From positions 930,001 to 994,000 of the forward strand of contig CP087219.1 in the NCBI GenBank assembly GCA_020912385.1: a DNA stretch of 64,000 nucleotides, in the 5' to 3' direction. Origin of the DNA: Neofusicoccum parvum. Its lineage: Eukaryota; Ascomycota; Dothideomycetes; Botryosphaeriales; Botryosphaeriaceae. This document shows, in pieces, positions 33,805 to 44,803 of the stretch (position 1 is its first letter; each line of letters starts with the position of its first letter). The notes beneath the pieces are model-generated. The model did not search any database and was not told where the DNA came from. It saw only the letters and a list, made by a program, of their open reading frames with translations. Both the position numbers and the translations under genes were made by a program.

Positions 33805-36800
33805 ATGGCCCCCGCCCCGCCCGCCGCCGACCCGGCCAACGTGCCCCTCGCCGACTACTTCTTCATATCCGGCATCGAGTCCTCGCAGGTCTACGATGCC
33901 CAGCGCGTCAACGGCGCCGCCGTTGCTCCCGTCGAGTCTACCATCGAGGAGGATGCCGCGCTCGAGGTTGAGGAGGAGGCCACCCCGACCCCGCCGCGGC
34001 CCACCTCGTCCGACGGCCTGTCTCTCTCCAAGCGCGCCAGCCACGAGACGCGCCAGTCGATAAGCAGCGTCATAGGCCCTGACAGCGGCCCCGGGCCCAC
34101 CGCGAGCAATCGCAGCAGCGCCACCATCAAGGGCTTTCCCCAGATTGGCGGCTCCGGCCTGACCGACTTCGACTTCGACCAGGCGCTGCGCAAGTTCGCC
34201 GCCGAACGCGAGACCTTCCTCGAGGAGATACAATTCAGCGCTGGCACGCTCAAGCAGGAGGATCGCCCGCGCCCCAGGCCCAAGACGCAGAGGATTGTGA
34301 GTGAGGACGCAAGCAGTCTGGGCGCTGGAATTGGAAGCATTAGGAGGAGGATCAGCACAATTGGCAGAAGCCAGCGCAATTCCAGCGTGATGCGGAACTG
34401 TAAGTGTGCACCTAGCCCGCGGCGCCCCAGCGCGCGCGTCTGTTAACTTCGTCGCTGCAGCTTCGATTCGCACATCAAGGAGAATGAGTGGATACAACTC
34501 CGTCATTCCTGCTCCGCGGCCCTTCCTCCACACGCCCAACATGCACCCCCTGAAGAGAAGATACGAGCCCGTGTTGCTCGACAGATATCCGCCCAAGGCC
34601 ATGGTCGACGAGCTCAAGAGGAGAAATCCCTTCCCGGACTACGTCCCAATGTTCGCCTTCCCCAACGACGTCAATGTGGTGTCGTCAGACGAGCGCCCGA
34701 GGTCCACATGGCACGGCTTTGCCATGACGAACGGCGACGGCTCCAAGCTGCACGGTATCTGTCTGACTGTCTGGGTGCCACTGAACCCCGTAGCAGCCGA
34801 GGAATTGGAGCGGCAGTGCGAGGAGTGGCGGAAGGCCAACATGACTCCGGAAGAGAGAGAGCTGGCAGGGAGTCTTGGAGAGCGCCTGGCCGCCGAGAGG
34901 GCAAAACTGTCCAGGTTATTAGCACAGCTGCCCACAGTGCCTTCGGGATCCGAAGAGAGAGAGAGACTCGAGGATGATATTAGCGCAGTCGAGGAAAAGA
35001 TCGGTCTGATGAACGACCTCTTGCGGCCCGTCAGACATGGTGCCGCGTCAAAGATCGACGGCCTGACTGATGGGGACACCGGCCTCTGGATCCCCCGTGC
35101 GTATGGTGTGCTGGGAAGAGACGGCGGTATGACAAGCTTCTGGAAGGAGTGGCTCCGGGCCGTGGTCGTGCCCATGTATCAGGGCAGTATCCTACGGGTT
35201 CCGGCAAGCTCACCTAGAATCGGCATGTGGCAGCCGCTTGAGCGCTACGTCATCAATCTCTGCGCCGAGGCGCTCAGCCCCATGTCTTCAATTACTCAGG
35301 TCGAACTTGCCGTGCGCGAACTGCGCATGTACGCGCGGAAGGAGGCCGCCAATGAACTGCCCGGTTCCCGGAACACTGATATCTACGCTCTCTTCCGGTC
35401 TCTCTCAATCCAAAACATCGTCACCCTTTTCGAATACGTGCTCTCCGAGGGGCGCATCATCTTGCTCTCTTCACACACGAGCATGCTACACCTCGTCAGC
35501 GCGGCAATAACTCACCTGCTTTATCCATTCAAGTGGGCGGGTGTCTTCATTCCTGTCCTTCCGGTTCGGTTGATCCAAGCACTGGAAGCGCCATGCCCCT
35601 ACATCGTAGGGATTGAACGCCGCTACGAGAACGTGGAGTTGCCTGAAGATGATTTCGTGCTTGTGGACCTTGATCAAGACGTCATCGAGAGCACGGCTCC
35701 TCCCGTCCCGCTGCCTCGCCAGCAACGGAGGAAGTTGATTTCCTTGCTGCAGTTGGCTGCACCCCACCACATCAAATACGGCGTCTCGACCGGGCCACCC
35801 GCCTATGCCATCGAAGCCTACCCGTACGATTCTTTATCTTCGGAGAACACGGCCATATTCACGCACAAGGCCCCTCGCGCAACTCTCGCCCACTACGTTA
35901 GCCTCAACTCGGCGTCTTTTGGGGCTGCCGGCAGTGTGACTGCCCCGCGACTCTGCGTTTTCAACGCCTTCCTCCAAGCCAGAGCCGAAAGTCGTGGCGC
36001 CAGCCGAGGTGCCAGCCGAGGTGGCGCTGAGAGACCGTCGACAAGCTCGACCAGCAGGACCAACAACTCGCCTCCATCGCCCAGCAGCCGGTCGCCTACT
36101 TCAACGGTATTCCCTCCCCTGCCCTCTACGCCAATTTCCCGTAGCGATTCCGGTTACGCCCTCCAAGCAAGCCTCCGTGAGAAGCGCTCCGGCCATTTCG
36201 ACGCGGCCTCGCGACGGAGCTCTTCGGTACTTCAACAAGCATTCCATAAGGTCGTGTCCGTTAAAAGTACTAACTCGCTGCCGCAGTTTGGCCCTGAGAG
36301 GATGAATACGCTACGACGTCCGAGCCAGCCTTTCCTTGGTCACTCGTCCAACCTGTCCACATCCACCCTTGGTGCTGACTACCGTGCCCCGGGTTCCTCG
36401 TATGCCCCGTCTGTTTATGCCCAGTCCACCCTTGCTGCTTCGACCGTCATGCCCAACGCCTTCTCGGCTCCTGTGCGCAACACAGACACAACGCAATGGT
36501 GCGAAGGTCACTGCATGCAATGGAGACCGAACGAAGAGAAAGCAACCTGTTCTATCTGCGACGAGAAGGCCGAGGATGGTATCTACAGGTGCACTGGTAA
36601 GCCATGCATTGTTTCGCTGTCACTCAATCCCATCCTGACCATGAAATAGGCTGCAGTGTGATCTCGCACCCCAGGTGCCTGAACCAGATCTGCCTCGTTT
36701 GTCCTTCTGTCTTCCAGGCCGACCAAGTGCGAGCTGCTTTTGTCCGTTGTTTCGCCAGCCTGCTTTACACATACAGGCGATATTTGGGTGCTCCGAACTC

Positions 36801-37307
36801 AGAACAGAAGAAGTCGGGACTGCTTTACTCGTTCAATATGGACGGTTTCCTGCGAAGCATGCCGAGCGAGAACCAGGAGTACTTTGCCATGTTGCGCGAG
36901 ACGCAAGGTAAGTGATAGGTCGTGTTTCATAGAAGGCACGCCGCTGACCAGCTCATCACCTAGGCTTCAATGAGTTCGTCCACGAGCGAGAAAGCACTCG
37001 TCCTGACGACCCATCGATCAAGCTGTTTGACCAGATCATCCTTTCCAAGAAGAATCGTGGTCGCACTTCTTTCTTCTCGAAGTCTTCTACCGACTTCCTA
37101 AATGATACCTCGGACCACCTGTGGCGCTCAGCAGTTGCGACGCCGCCATCCGCGCGTTTTCCTGGAGACTATCGTTCAATTGTAAGCCGTCAGCCGGCTA
37201 AGCTGGACCCAACGTTGATGAAGGAGCCAAGAGTCATCCAAGGCGTGCCGAGAGTTCCTCAGCAAAAGGCAAAGCGGAAGCCGATTCCGTCAATGATGGG
37301 CAAATGA
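33805..37307 (+). CDS. DENN-domain protein with C-terminal cysteine-rich finger
   Basis: DENN proteins are Rab exchange factors or regulators of membrane traffic. Four exons: 33805-34399, 34461-36596, 36650-36907 and 36964-37307 (1110 residues). Introns are 61, 53 and 56 bases with GTAAGT, GTAAGC and GTAAGT donors. The N-terminal 200 residues are disordered. uDENN is near 253-310 ('NPFPDYVPMFAFPNDVNVVS'), then a coiled coil (about 315-385). cDENN is near 505-600 ('NIVTLFEYVLSEGRIILLSS', 'YPFKWAGVFIPVLPVRLIQA'). A long Ser/Arg-rich linker follows. Then comes a C1-like finger from about 877 ('WCEGHCMQW', 'CSICDEKA', 'YRCTGCSVISHPRCLNQICL') completed across intron 2, and a dDENN-like end ('AAFVRCFASLLYTYRRYLG'). 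The basic C-terminus is 'KAKRKPIPSMMGK'. The Rab target is unknown. Confidence 0.93.
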
Positions 37308-39108
37308 GACGATCGTCATGAATTTCCTCTTTCTTCTCACACTGGCCACGATCATTACAAATCGAGATCTCCTTTCGACAGTGTTGTCGGTTTAATACGG
37401 AAGTCCGCACAAGGAGAAGAAAGAACAGTAAAAGCTGGAAGGGCCATTTGGCCGAGCAGGCCGACCTATTGCTTTTACCTATTCCTTCCCCCCGAATTTC
37501 CTCGACTGTTTGGACCACTCGATCCTCAACGAATGTCTCTCGAATGCCTTCAGAGGAAGCTAAACAGTCGACGGCATTCGACTCACACAGGTCGGCAGTT
37601 CCAGCGAAACGTGGACGGACCTTCACCACATCCACAAAATCTCATTGTGTTTAATACTCACCGCCCTCGGATTTCACGGCATCTGAGGGCAATGTACTTC
37701 TTGTCTATCATTGAGCGTTGGAGCATTTTTGGCGTCAAACTAGAGAAAAAAATGTTTTTGGACAGGTGGGATAACCCGGGGTTCAAATTTTCATCTTGTT
37801 GGATCTCGCGCCACTTTCTTGCCTGCTGCATTGCACCGTTTCTGTTCTTGTGTTTCGTTTACTGGGTCATCGACATCATACCTCATCGCTTCGCACCTGC
37901 TGCACGTCTGGGATTGAGGTTGGTTCCCTGCAGTCGTACCGCCCTCGCGACTGCGCTGCTTCCTGCACACGGTTGGCTCTTAGGATGGAGTGCTGGTTTT
38001 TTTTTTTGGCTGCTTGTTAATTGGTGTGTTTCTGTTGGGCTGACTGATACCTAGACCAAAGGAGGGTCGGAGACGGGAAGAAGCGGAAGTGGATTTTTTT
38101 CGGGCGCATGTCTTTTCATCTGGATGAGAAAGGCAAGTGTATACCGCCGTGAGAGGCGATGCTGTGCTAGACGGTCTTGTAGGAATATTTTCGAGCTGCC
38201 GGCCATCTCTTCTCCAGAGGCGAGAAGTCACGAGGGCTGCATTGCTTAGCGGGTAGGAGAATGCTGCGGTACGAGCGTGGGCGGGTAGATGGAAGCCTAA
38301 CCTACATACATAGTAATATCCATAGACCCGCCGCTGTGTCTGAGAAAGCAAAGACCGGTTGGGCTTAATTTCGCAGGAATGTTCTCCTGGGCTTAGCTTT
38401 CTTGACGTTTACTACACACGATGCTTCTCGCGTGGGTATATCAGCCACTTCCAGCGAGGCTGTCTGTCCGTTCCTGTTCGGAGCTGCCGTTCTGTCGTGG
38501 GCATAGCTCGTTGCCGCGCGATTGAATCGCCCAATCGGCAGCCGGGAAGTAAAAACCGGGAAGGCACAACCGCGAGGAACGGAATGCAGAGGCGTCCAAT
38601 ATCTCGTGTGGAGAACCGAGGCATGTGCATATGTAGACGCGCGGTAGAGCCCGAGTTAGCTACTCGTACCAGCCCTGCGCGGGGTAAGGCCGCCAGACCC
38701 TGTCGATCCCTCGTCCGAGATCCGACTGGAGGGGTCAGGTCGTCGGTCCCCCCGACGTCATCCCACTCTTCACCACACCCACCACCCACTGCCTCGCTGA
38801 CTCCAACCCACAGCCTGGCCATCTCTGCGACGCCGCTTTGAGTACGTAGCGGCTTCCTCTGGTCCGGTCCGATCTGACTCTGCCAGCAACCAAGGCACCC
38901 CGTGTCCCGGTGTCCCCGCTCTGCCTGGCTCCGCGGTGGCCTTTCCAGCCCGCGGTGATAAGCAGCTCCTTGGCCGCGCGTTGCTCGTCGGCAGCTTCTC
39001 GAAGTCCACTGTTGGCATTCGACTTCCGAAAGTGCCTCTTTCCCATCTTTGCAGGCCCATCCCTGCGGCTTTGCTGTGGACGAGCACAGGAGTGTTGAAG
39101 CATCCAAG
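37308..39108. other. Spacer between the DENN and SDR genes
   Basis: 1.8 kb with no recognisable gene. The first half is T-rich (for example 38000-38010 and 38090-38100) and looks like 3' flank. The second half becomes GC-richer towards the SDR start. Short frames lack family signatures. Confidence 0.5.
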
Positions 39109-40440
39109 ATGCCATACGACCTCAAGGGACGAAATGTTTTAATTACAGGAGGGAGCAGAGGTCTCGGCGCTGTTCTCGCCCGCACCTTCGCCGCTGAGGG
39201 CTGCAACATCGCCATCAACTTCCAGAGCTCGGAGGCCGTGGCAAGGGAGCTGGCAAACGAAGTTGAAGAGAAGTACAGCGTCAAAGCTACTATCATCAAA
39301 GCGGTGAGCGCCAAAACGTCTACGATCGCAAACACGGCTTTGTTGGCTAATTCACCTGCATGAGTAGGACGTTGGTGTCACCGCCGAATGTGAACGATGC
39401 GTGCAAGAATCCATCAAGACTCTCGGGGGTTTAGACATTCTCATTGGAAACGCGGTAGGAAAACCTCTCCCAGCGACCCGATTCAGACCACTACAGTGCT
39501 CTTCGCTTATGTGCTCGCGCCGCCCATCCGATGAACGAGGTGTCTTAACCCCTTTGACTAACTGACTACATGTACCGATCAGGGTTATACCAAATTCACT
39601 ACCGACTGGAGTGACCTCGACGCACTAGGGGAAGATGATTGGGACAAGGTAGGCACCACCCTACTCCAATGATCTTTGCTGCCAAGTCCCGGTTCCGTGT
39701 GGCTAAACGAAGGTCGCAGTGCTGGGCCGTCAACGTCAAGGGAAAACTTGCCCTGATGCGCGCCGCCCTACCCACATTCCGTGCGAACCCGGATGGCGGT
39801 GTGTTCCTCATCACTTCATCCATAGCAGTGAGTGCCGGCCTGTGGCTAGAGGAAGGTGGAGTCGATCTGGTTGACGTTTGATACAGGGTGTTTCTCAGGG
39901 CGGTAGCTCAATGGCGTAAGGCCATCTCCCTTGTACCCCCCCGATCGCACAATGCCCAGAGCTGATGCATTCATGGCGAACAGGTACTCTGTGACCAAGG
40001 CGGCACAGCTTCATTTGATGAAGTGCTTGGCTGCATCGCAGGGCGAAAAAGTCCGGATCAACGCCGTGTTGCCAGGCTTGCTGCTGACTGATTGGGTGAG
40101 TGCACACTTATCCTGAGCAAGGAAACAACACTTCAGGAATTCTTGCAATTTCTGCTCATCTCGGTTGTCATTTTCGCCTTTGGTTCCCATCCGCTCACAA
40201 TCGCTCAGGGCAATCTCTATGGTGAAGAACGTATCAAATCTCTCAAAGAGAGGGCTGCGCTGAAGAAAGATACCGATCTTCATGACTGCGCCAATGCCTT
40301 CGTCATGCTAGCCAAGAACACTTCCATCACCGGCGCCAAGATCCAAGTTGGTGAGTAGTCTCTAATCCGTGTTTGCCGAAAGTGAGGCAGGCCTGACGAG
40401 TTGCAATGTAGATTCTGGGCTTTACATCGCAGCGCCATAG
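39109..40440 (+). CDS. Short-chain dehydrogenase/reductase, eight exons
   Basis: NAD(P)-dependent oxidoreductase of the classical SDR family. Exons: 39109-39303, 39368-39454, 39583-39648, 39720-39827, 39887-39915, 39984-40095, 40209-40350 and 40412-40440 (255 residues, typical length). All seven introns are GT-AG by my reading, 59-128 bases. Motifs: the dinucleotide-binding 'GRNVLITGGSRGLGA' (7-21), the 'DILIGNAGYT' stretch (the NAG element), the catalytic serine region 'LITSSIAGVSQGG', and the catalytic Y163 and K167 in 'YSVTKAAQLHLMKCLA'. The Y-x-x-x-K pair is created at the exon 5/6 junction, and the C-terminal 'DSGLYIAAP' comes from a 29-base last exon. No substrate can be inferred from the neighbours. 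Confidence 0.9.
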
Positions 40441-41012
40441 GTTGCTTGAAGTCTCGTGGTGGAATTGGCCGGTGCCTGGCCATCGGCGCAAGGGATTTGG
40501 GCTCGTGGTGCGTAGAGTGTTCGATGTCGGTTCGGGAAGTGATGCAACATGTGCATGCCTTCACGGGCAGCTGGGGCGTTCGTCCAGATGCAGATGTGCC
40601 GCCAAAGAAATGCCAATTCCATCCGGACGGATCCTTCACTGCCCACATGAGCTTGTTGCAATACCATGCGAACTGACCACGTAGGCTAGCCAATCGGATC
40701 TGACTTCAGCTGAGAGTGGAACGAAATGACATGCCGTGAACGCTTCGTCTGAAGCCCAAAACCTCTTCGCCATCCGTGAGGAGAGCGAAGCTTCCAAGCT
40801 GCTCGTGCTCAGCCATCCAATGGGCCTGGGTCTTCCTTTTCCTGCTGGGCTATGCCGGTCCCCCGGCACGTCCATAGCGGTCAGTATCGCCTCTTTGCGG
40901 AATCCCTCCGAAACCTGCAAAACGGCCGCCCGTAGTCCACACGCTCGATCTGTAGAATGAGCCTGGTCCAAAGTATCCTTCGGCAACGCGAGCATCCGAG
41001 GGGAAACACCCT
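40441..41012. other. Spacer between converging SDR and MCT1 3' ends
   Basis: 572 bases, no gene seen on either strand. Confidence 0.55.
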
Positions 41013-42277
41013 TCAGTCCTCGTCCGCCAATTCTGTTGCGTCGAGAGCCTTCATGACTTCTTCGACGTAGCGAGGATCATCAATGCCCCAGACGCCGCCG
41101 CCCTTGACGGTGCCCTTCATGCCCACCTCCTTGCCAACCAAATTACGGCCAACCTTGCCGGGACCGACGCCAATCCACCTGCGCACCTTCTCCTCTTTGT
41201 CCAGGTACCTGACAGACCCCCACCAGTCGATGGTCTCAACGCACTGTCGTGCCAGCAAATCCTTCAGATCGGCGCGACTTCGGAAGGGGCGTGCAGAGAC
41301 GTTGGAGATGCACGGCATGTGCCCTGGCCAGGTCACGATGTCCCCGTCGCTGGAGGTCTTGGACGGGCGGGACAGAATGCGTTTCATCTCGTCTTCGGCG
41401 GGCTTCATGAGCGGCGAGTGGAAGGGGCTGTCGGCCTTCAAGCGGACGGCTCGCGGGTCGTGGCCGCCAAACTGGCGCAGGTGGGTCAGCAGGGTGGCTA
41501 TGCGCTCGATGCTGCCGCTGAGCACGATCTGGTTCTTGCTGTTGATGTTGGCAATCAGGACCTTGTCGACGGCGGGCACGTCCTCGGCCGAGTCGGTCTT
41601 GGAGCCGTCGGAGCCCATGCCGAGGAAGTCGTAGACCATGTCGATGAGGGCGCGCATGCGCTCCTCGTTCTCGCACACAATGGCCACCATGCCCACCTCG
41701 CCGCCGCCAATGGCAGCCGAGGCTTCTTTCGAGCAGCGGGCCATGACCTCGGCGCGGCGGCGCACCATGCGCAGGGCGTCGGCGAAGCAGAGGTAGCCGC
41801 CGGCCACCAGCGCGGCGAACTCGCCCAGCGAGTGGCCGAGGGTGAAGTCGACGCGGTGGCGGGGCGCGAAGCCGAACTCGGCCTCGAGCACGCGCAGGAC
41901 GAGCACCGAGGTGGCCATGATGGCGGGCTGGGCGTTCTCGGTGGCGGTCAGGGTGGCATTGGGCCCGTCGGCGATGATGCGCGACAGGCTGAGGCCGAGG
42001 GTGTGGTCGATCTCGTCGACGATGGGGCCGACGGTGCGCGGGAAGGCATCGAGCCACGGCTGGACCATGCCGACGCGCTGCACGCCCTGGCCTGCGCAAC
42101 TGCGGCGTCAGCATCACGGCGCAGCGGGGGTGGGGAGGCGGGGCGCGGCGTGCCTGGGAAGAACAGTGCCGTCCTGGGGCGGCGCGGGGCGGCGGCGGCG
42201 GTCGCGAGCAGGCGGGCGGGCGGGCGGGCGGCGGCGGCGGCGGCGGAGCGCGCGAGACGGCGGGCGACGGGCGGCAT
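41013..42277 (-). CDS. MCT1: Mitochondrial malonyl-CoA:ACP transacylase
   Basis: Loads malonyl units on mitochondrial acyl carrier protein for type II fatty-acid synthesis, which supplies lipoic acid. Two exons on the minus strand: 42277-42154 and 42091-41013 (400 residues). The N-terminus 'MPPVARRLARSAAAAAARPP' is a good mitochondrial targeting sequence, which is why I start here although the frame is open to 42460. Motifs: 'FFPGQGVQRVGM' (39-50) formed across the intron, the active-site S129 in 'GHSLGE', and the catalytic His in 'DSPFHSPLMKPA'. The 62-base intron starts GCACGC and ends GCAG; no GT donor reproduces the conserved PGQG, so a GC-AG intron is inferred. Confidence 0.9.
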
Positions 42278-42779
42278 GGCGACGCGGGCAGGGCGGGCGG
42301 GCGGGCTGGCAGGGCGCGAGGGCGCGAGGGCGCGAGGTTGGAGTCGCTGAGGGAGCTCGGCCGGGCGAGCGCCAGCGCTGGGCGGCACGGCGGGCGCGGC
42401 ACGGCGGCAGCGGGCGGTGACGCAGCGGCTCGAGCTCGCGGGGTCCCGAGGGAAAATCATCTGCGCCGGCCGGGATATCCCTGCGCTGCGCCCGCGGCCG
42501 CCGACCTTATGGGGACTTCTGCCAAACCGTCGTGCTCAGTATTAGCCGCAGTCCTCAGCCTCCAGAGCTTCCAGAAACCTTGTCTACCTCTGCGCGCCCG
42601 GCCGCGCGCCCGGCCCCCGGCCCCGGCCCCGGCCCCCGGCCCCCAGCCCAGAAACACGGCCAATCCTCCCCGCCGCACGCCAGCTGGCCGCTCCACCCCG
42701 AGTCACGCTATAGTACAGTGCCACCGGAATCACAGTCACCTCGCTTGCGCCACCGCGCCCCTGCCCTCCGCCGCCGCCG
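42278..42779. other. MCT1 promoter with octamer and CCGGCC repeats
   Basis: Extremely GC-rich. At 42311-42336 the octamer GGCGCGAG is repeated three times, and 42606-42650 holds CCCCGG-type repeats. It lies between the MCT1 start and the 3' end of the Zn2Cys6 gene. Confidence 0.6.
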
Positions 42780-44803
42780 TCACCGTTGCGGCCGCGCATA
42801 CGGGTTGTCCTCCCAGAACCGGTCCTTGTACTGTGCCGGACACCCAGCCGCCAGCGCGTTCTTCGGGATGCGCTGTGAACAAACGTCAGCCGCCGCGCGC
42901 GCACCGCCACCCCCTGGGGCCAACTTGCCTTTCTCGTCACCACCGACCCTGCTGCTATGGTGGAGCCCCTGCAGATGTATGCCCCGGGCAGGATCGTGAC
43001 GTTGCCGCCGATGTACACCTCCTCCTCGATCGTCACCTCCTGCGCGAACGCGAGTGCCTTGCTTCCCTTCCGGTCCGTCGGGTTCTTGCTGTAGTCGATC
43101 GTGTAGATGTTGACGTTCGGTCCCAAGATCGTCCTGGCGCCGATTTTGACCCGCCGCGCGTCGAGGATCGTGCACATGGGCCCGATGACCACGTCGTCGC
43201 CGATGACAATGTTGTACCCGTAGTCGCAGTAGAACGGCGTCTCGATGCACACGTCCTTGCCCAGGCTTCCCACCGGGTTGAGGCCGGTCCGCGGGATCCG
43301 CACGTGCGGCGGCTCCAGGATCGCTCGGAACAGTCGCAGGCGCTCCGACGCGCTCGCGCCGACCACCGGGTTCGTGAGGCTGTTGAACCGCCACAGCGCG
43401 GCCTTGCACTGCTCGCGCTCCTCGACCAGCTGCTGAGAGAAGGGGAAGAAGTAGTCGCCCGAGACCATCTTGTCCTTGTCCGACTGCGGGCCTTGCGGTT
43501 GCGGCTGCGGCGCCCGCTGCAGCGTCGACGACTGGTGCTGGAGCGCCAGTTGCGCCGTCACGGCCGACTGAGACGTGCTGAGGTGCGGTGGCGGCGGCAC
43601 CGCAGGCGCCATGACATGCGGAGCGCCCGACTGCCCGTGCTGGTACGAGTTGTGATCGCTGTAGTTCCGGTGCTGCCTCAGCACGTCCGTGGGAGGTGCG
43701 GTTCGCGGGTACTCGCTGTTGACGACGCGTTCTTGCGGCGCGGACGTGTGCCAAGCGGTCCACGGACTCCGCATGCTTGCCCGCTCGTCGTCCACCGCAA
43801 TCGGCCGCGGCCGTGCTCCGTCAAGAGACTGCGGCGGTCTGGGTTCGGGGTAGGCTTCGGTCGTTGGTCTGGGGTAGATCCCTGGGTGCTCGGTATAGCC
43901 GTGTTTCGACTGCAGTGGAACGTGGCTCTTGGCCATTCCTGGCTTCGTCCAGGGCGTCTTGACCAGATAGCCCTCGCACACAAAGCCGCCGCGCGTGCAA
44001 TTGTTGCATTCCGGCTTCGCTTCGTCGCACTTCTTCTTGCGCCGCCTGCAGGTCTGGCAGCCCGTTTTTGTCCTGTTGCTGAAAACCCTCTTGCGCTTCT
44101 TGACGTCCACCTGCACCCCGGCCCGGGTGATTTCGGTCGTGCTGCCGTAGTCGTTGGCTGGGTGGTGAGCATGCTCTTCTTCATCGAGGTCGCCTTTTCT
44201 ATGTTCGGCGTCCATGCTTTGAGGCTCCCGCTGGAGCACGTCGGCGTACTGTCCGCTCGGGCCAGACGACCTCTCGTACCATCCACGGTCTTTGCCGCTC
44301 GCGGCGTCAGGTGCGCGTCCGTGGAGCTGATGCGGGGAGTCGAAGTCTCTGCTCTGGGCAGCCGGGTCCCCATCGTCATAGTCCAGGGGTTCCTCGTCCT
44401 CCGAGAAATCCGAATTCGAGCTGACGGAGACGGCGCGCAGGTCGCGGGACGCACGGCGCTTGTAGCTGTCCCGGTCCTCGTCGTCGTCATCGGACAAAGA
44501 GCGCCTTCGCTTGCCCGGGCTGGACAGGCGCGCGTCTCTGTCCAGCGGGCGCGGGCTCGGCGGCCGGTCGGGGCGGTCTGGGTGCTGCGAGAGCAGCCTC
44601 CGGTCCTGCGGGCGGTCGCTCTCAGGGCTGAGCTCAGCGCGCGAGTGGCGGCGCTCCGAGCCGTTGCCGCTCAGCTTGAGGGTCTGCGGGGGGGAGCGGC
44701 CGTTGACCGCGGTGAAGCCGGAGACAGGCGTGTCGGGGATGCGGTCCTTCTCGTCCAGGCGGACGACGTTGTGCACCGGCTGCTCGCGCACAGAGGGCGA
44801 CAT
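42780..44803 (-). CDS. Zn2Cys6 regulator fused to a maltose/galactoside O-acetyltransferase-like domain
   Basis: Two exons on the minus strand: 44803-42929 and 42872-42780 (655 residues). The 56-base intron has a GCAAGT donor and CACAG acceptor (GC-AG). The N-terminal 230 residues are disordered and charged. The binuclear zinc cluster is complete: C249, C252, C259, C266, C269, C276, preceded by 'DVKKRKRVFSNRTKTG'. A Pro/Gln-rich linker follows. A Maa/NodL N-cap lies at about 446-475 ('KMVSGDYFFPFSQQLVEERE'), then a left-handed beta-helix at about 515-640 ('NIVIGDDVVIGPMCTILDAR', 'YIGGNVTILPGAYICRGSTI', 'IPKNALAAGCPAQYKDRFW'). In LacA/Maa enzymes the catalytic His sits in T-x-H-P after the IYT-like strand; here the aligned residue is Tyr571 ('IYTIDYSKNP'). 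The fold may therefore sense a ligand or oligomerise rather than acetylate. Such fusions exist in other Pezizomycotina. Confidence 0.88.
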
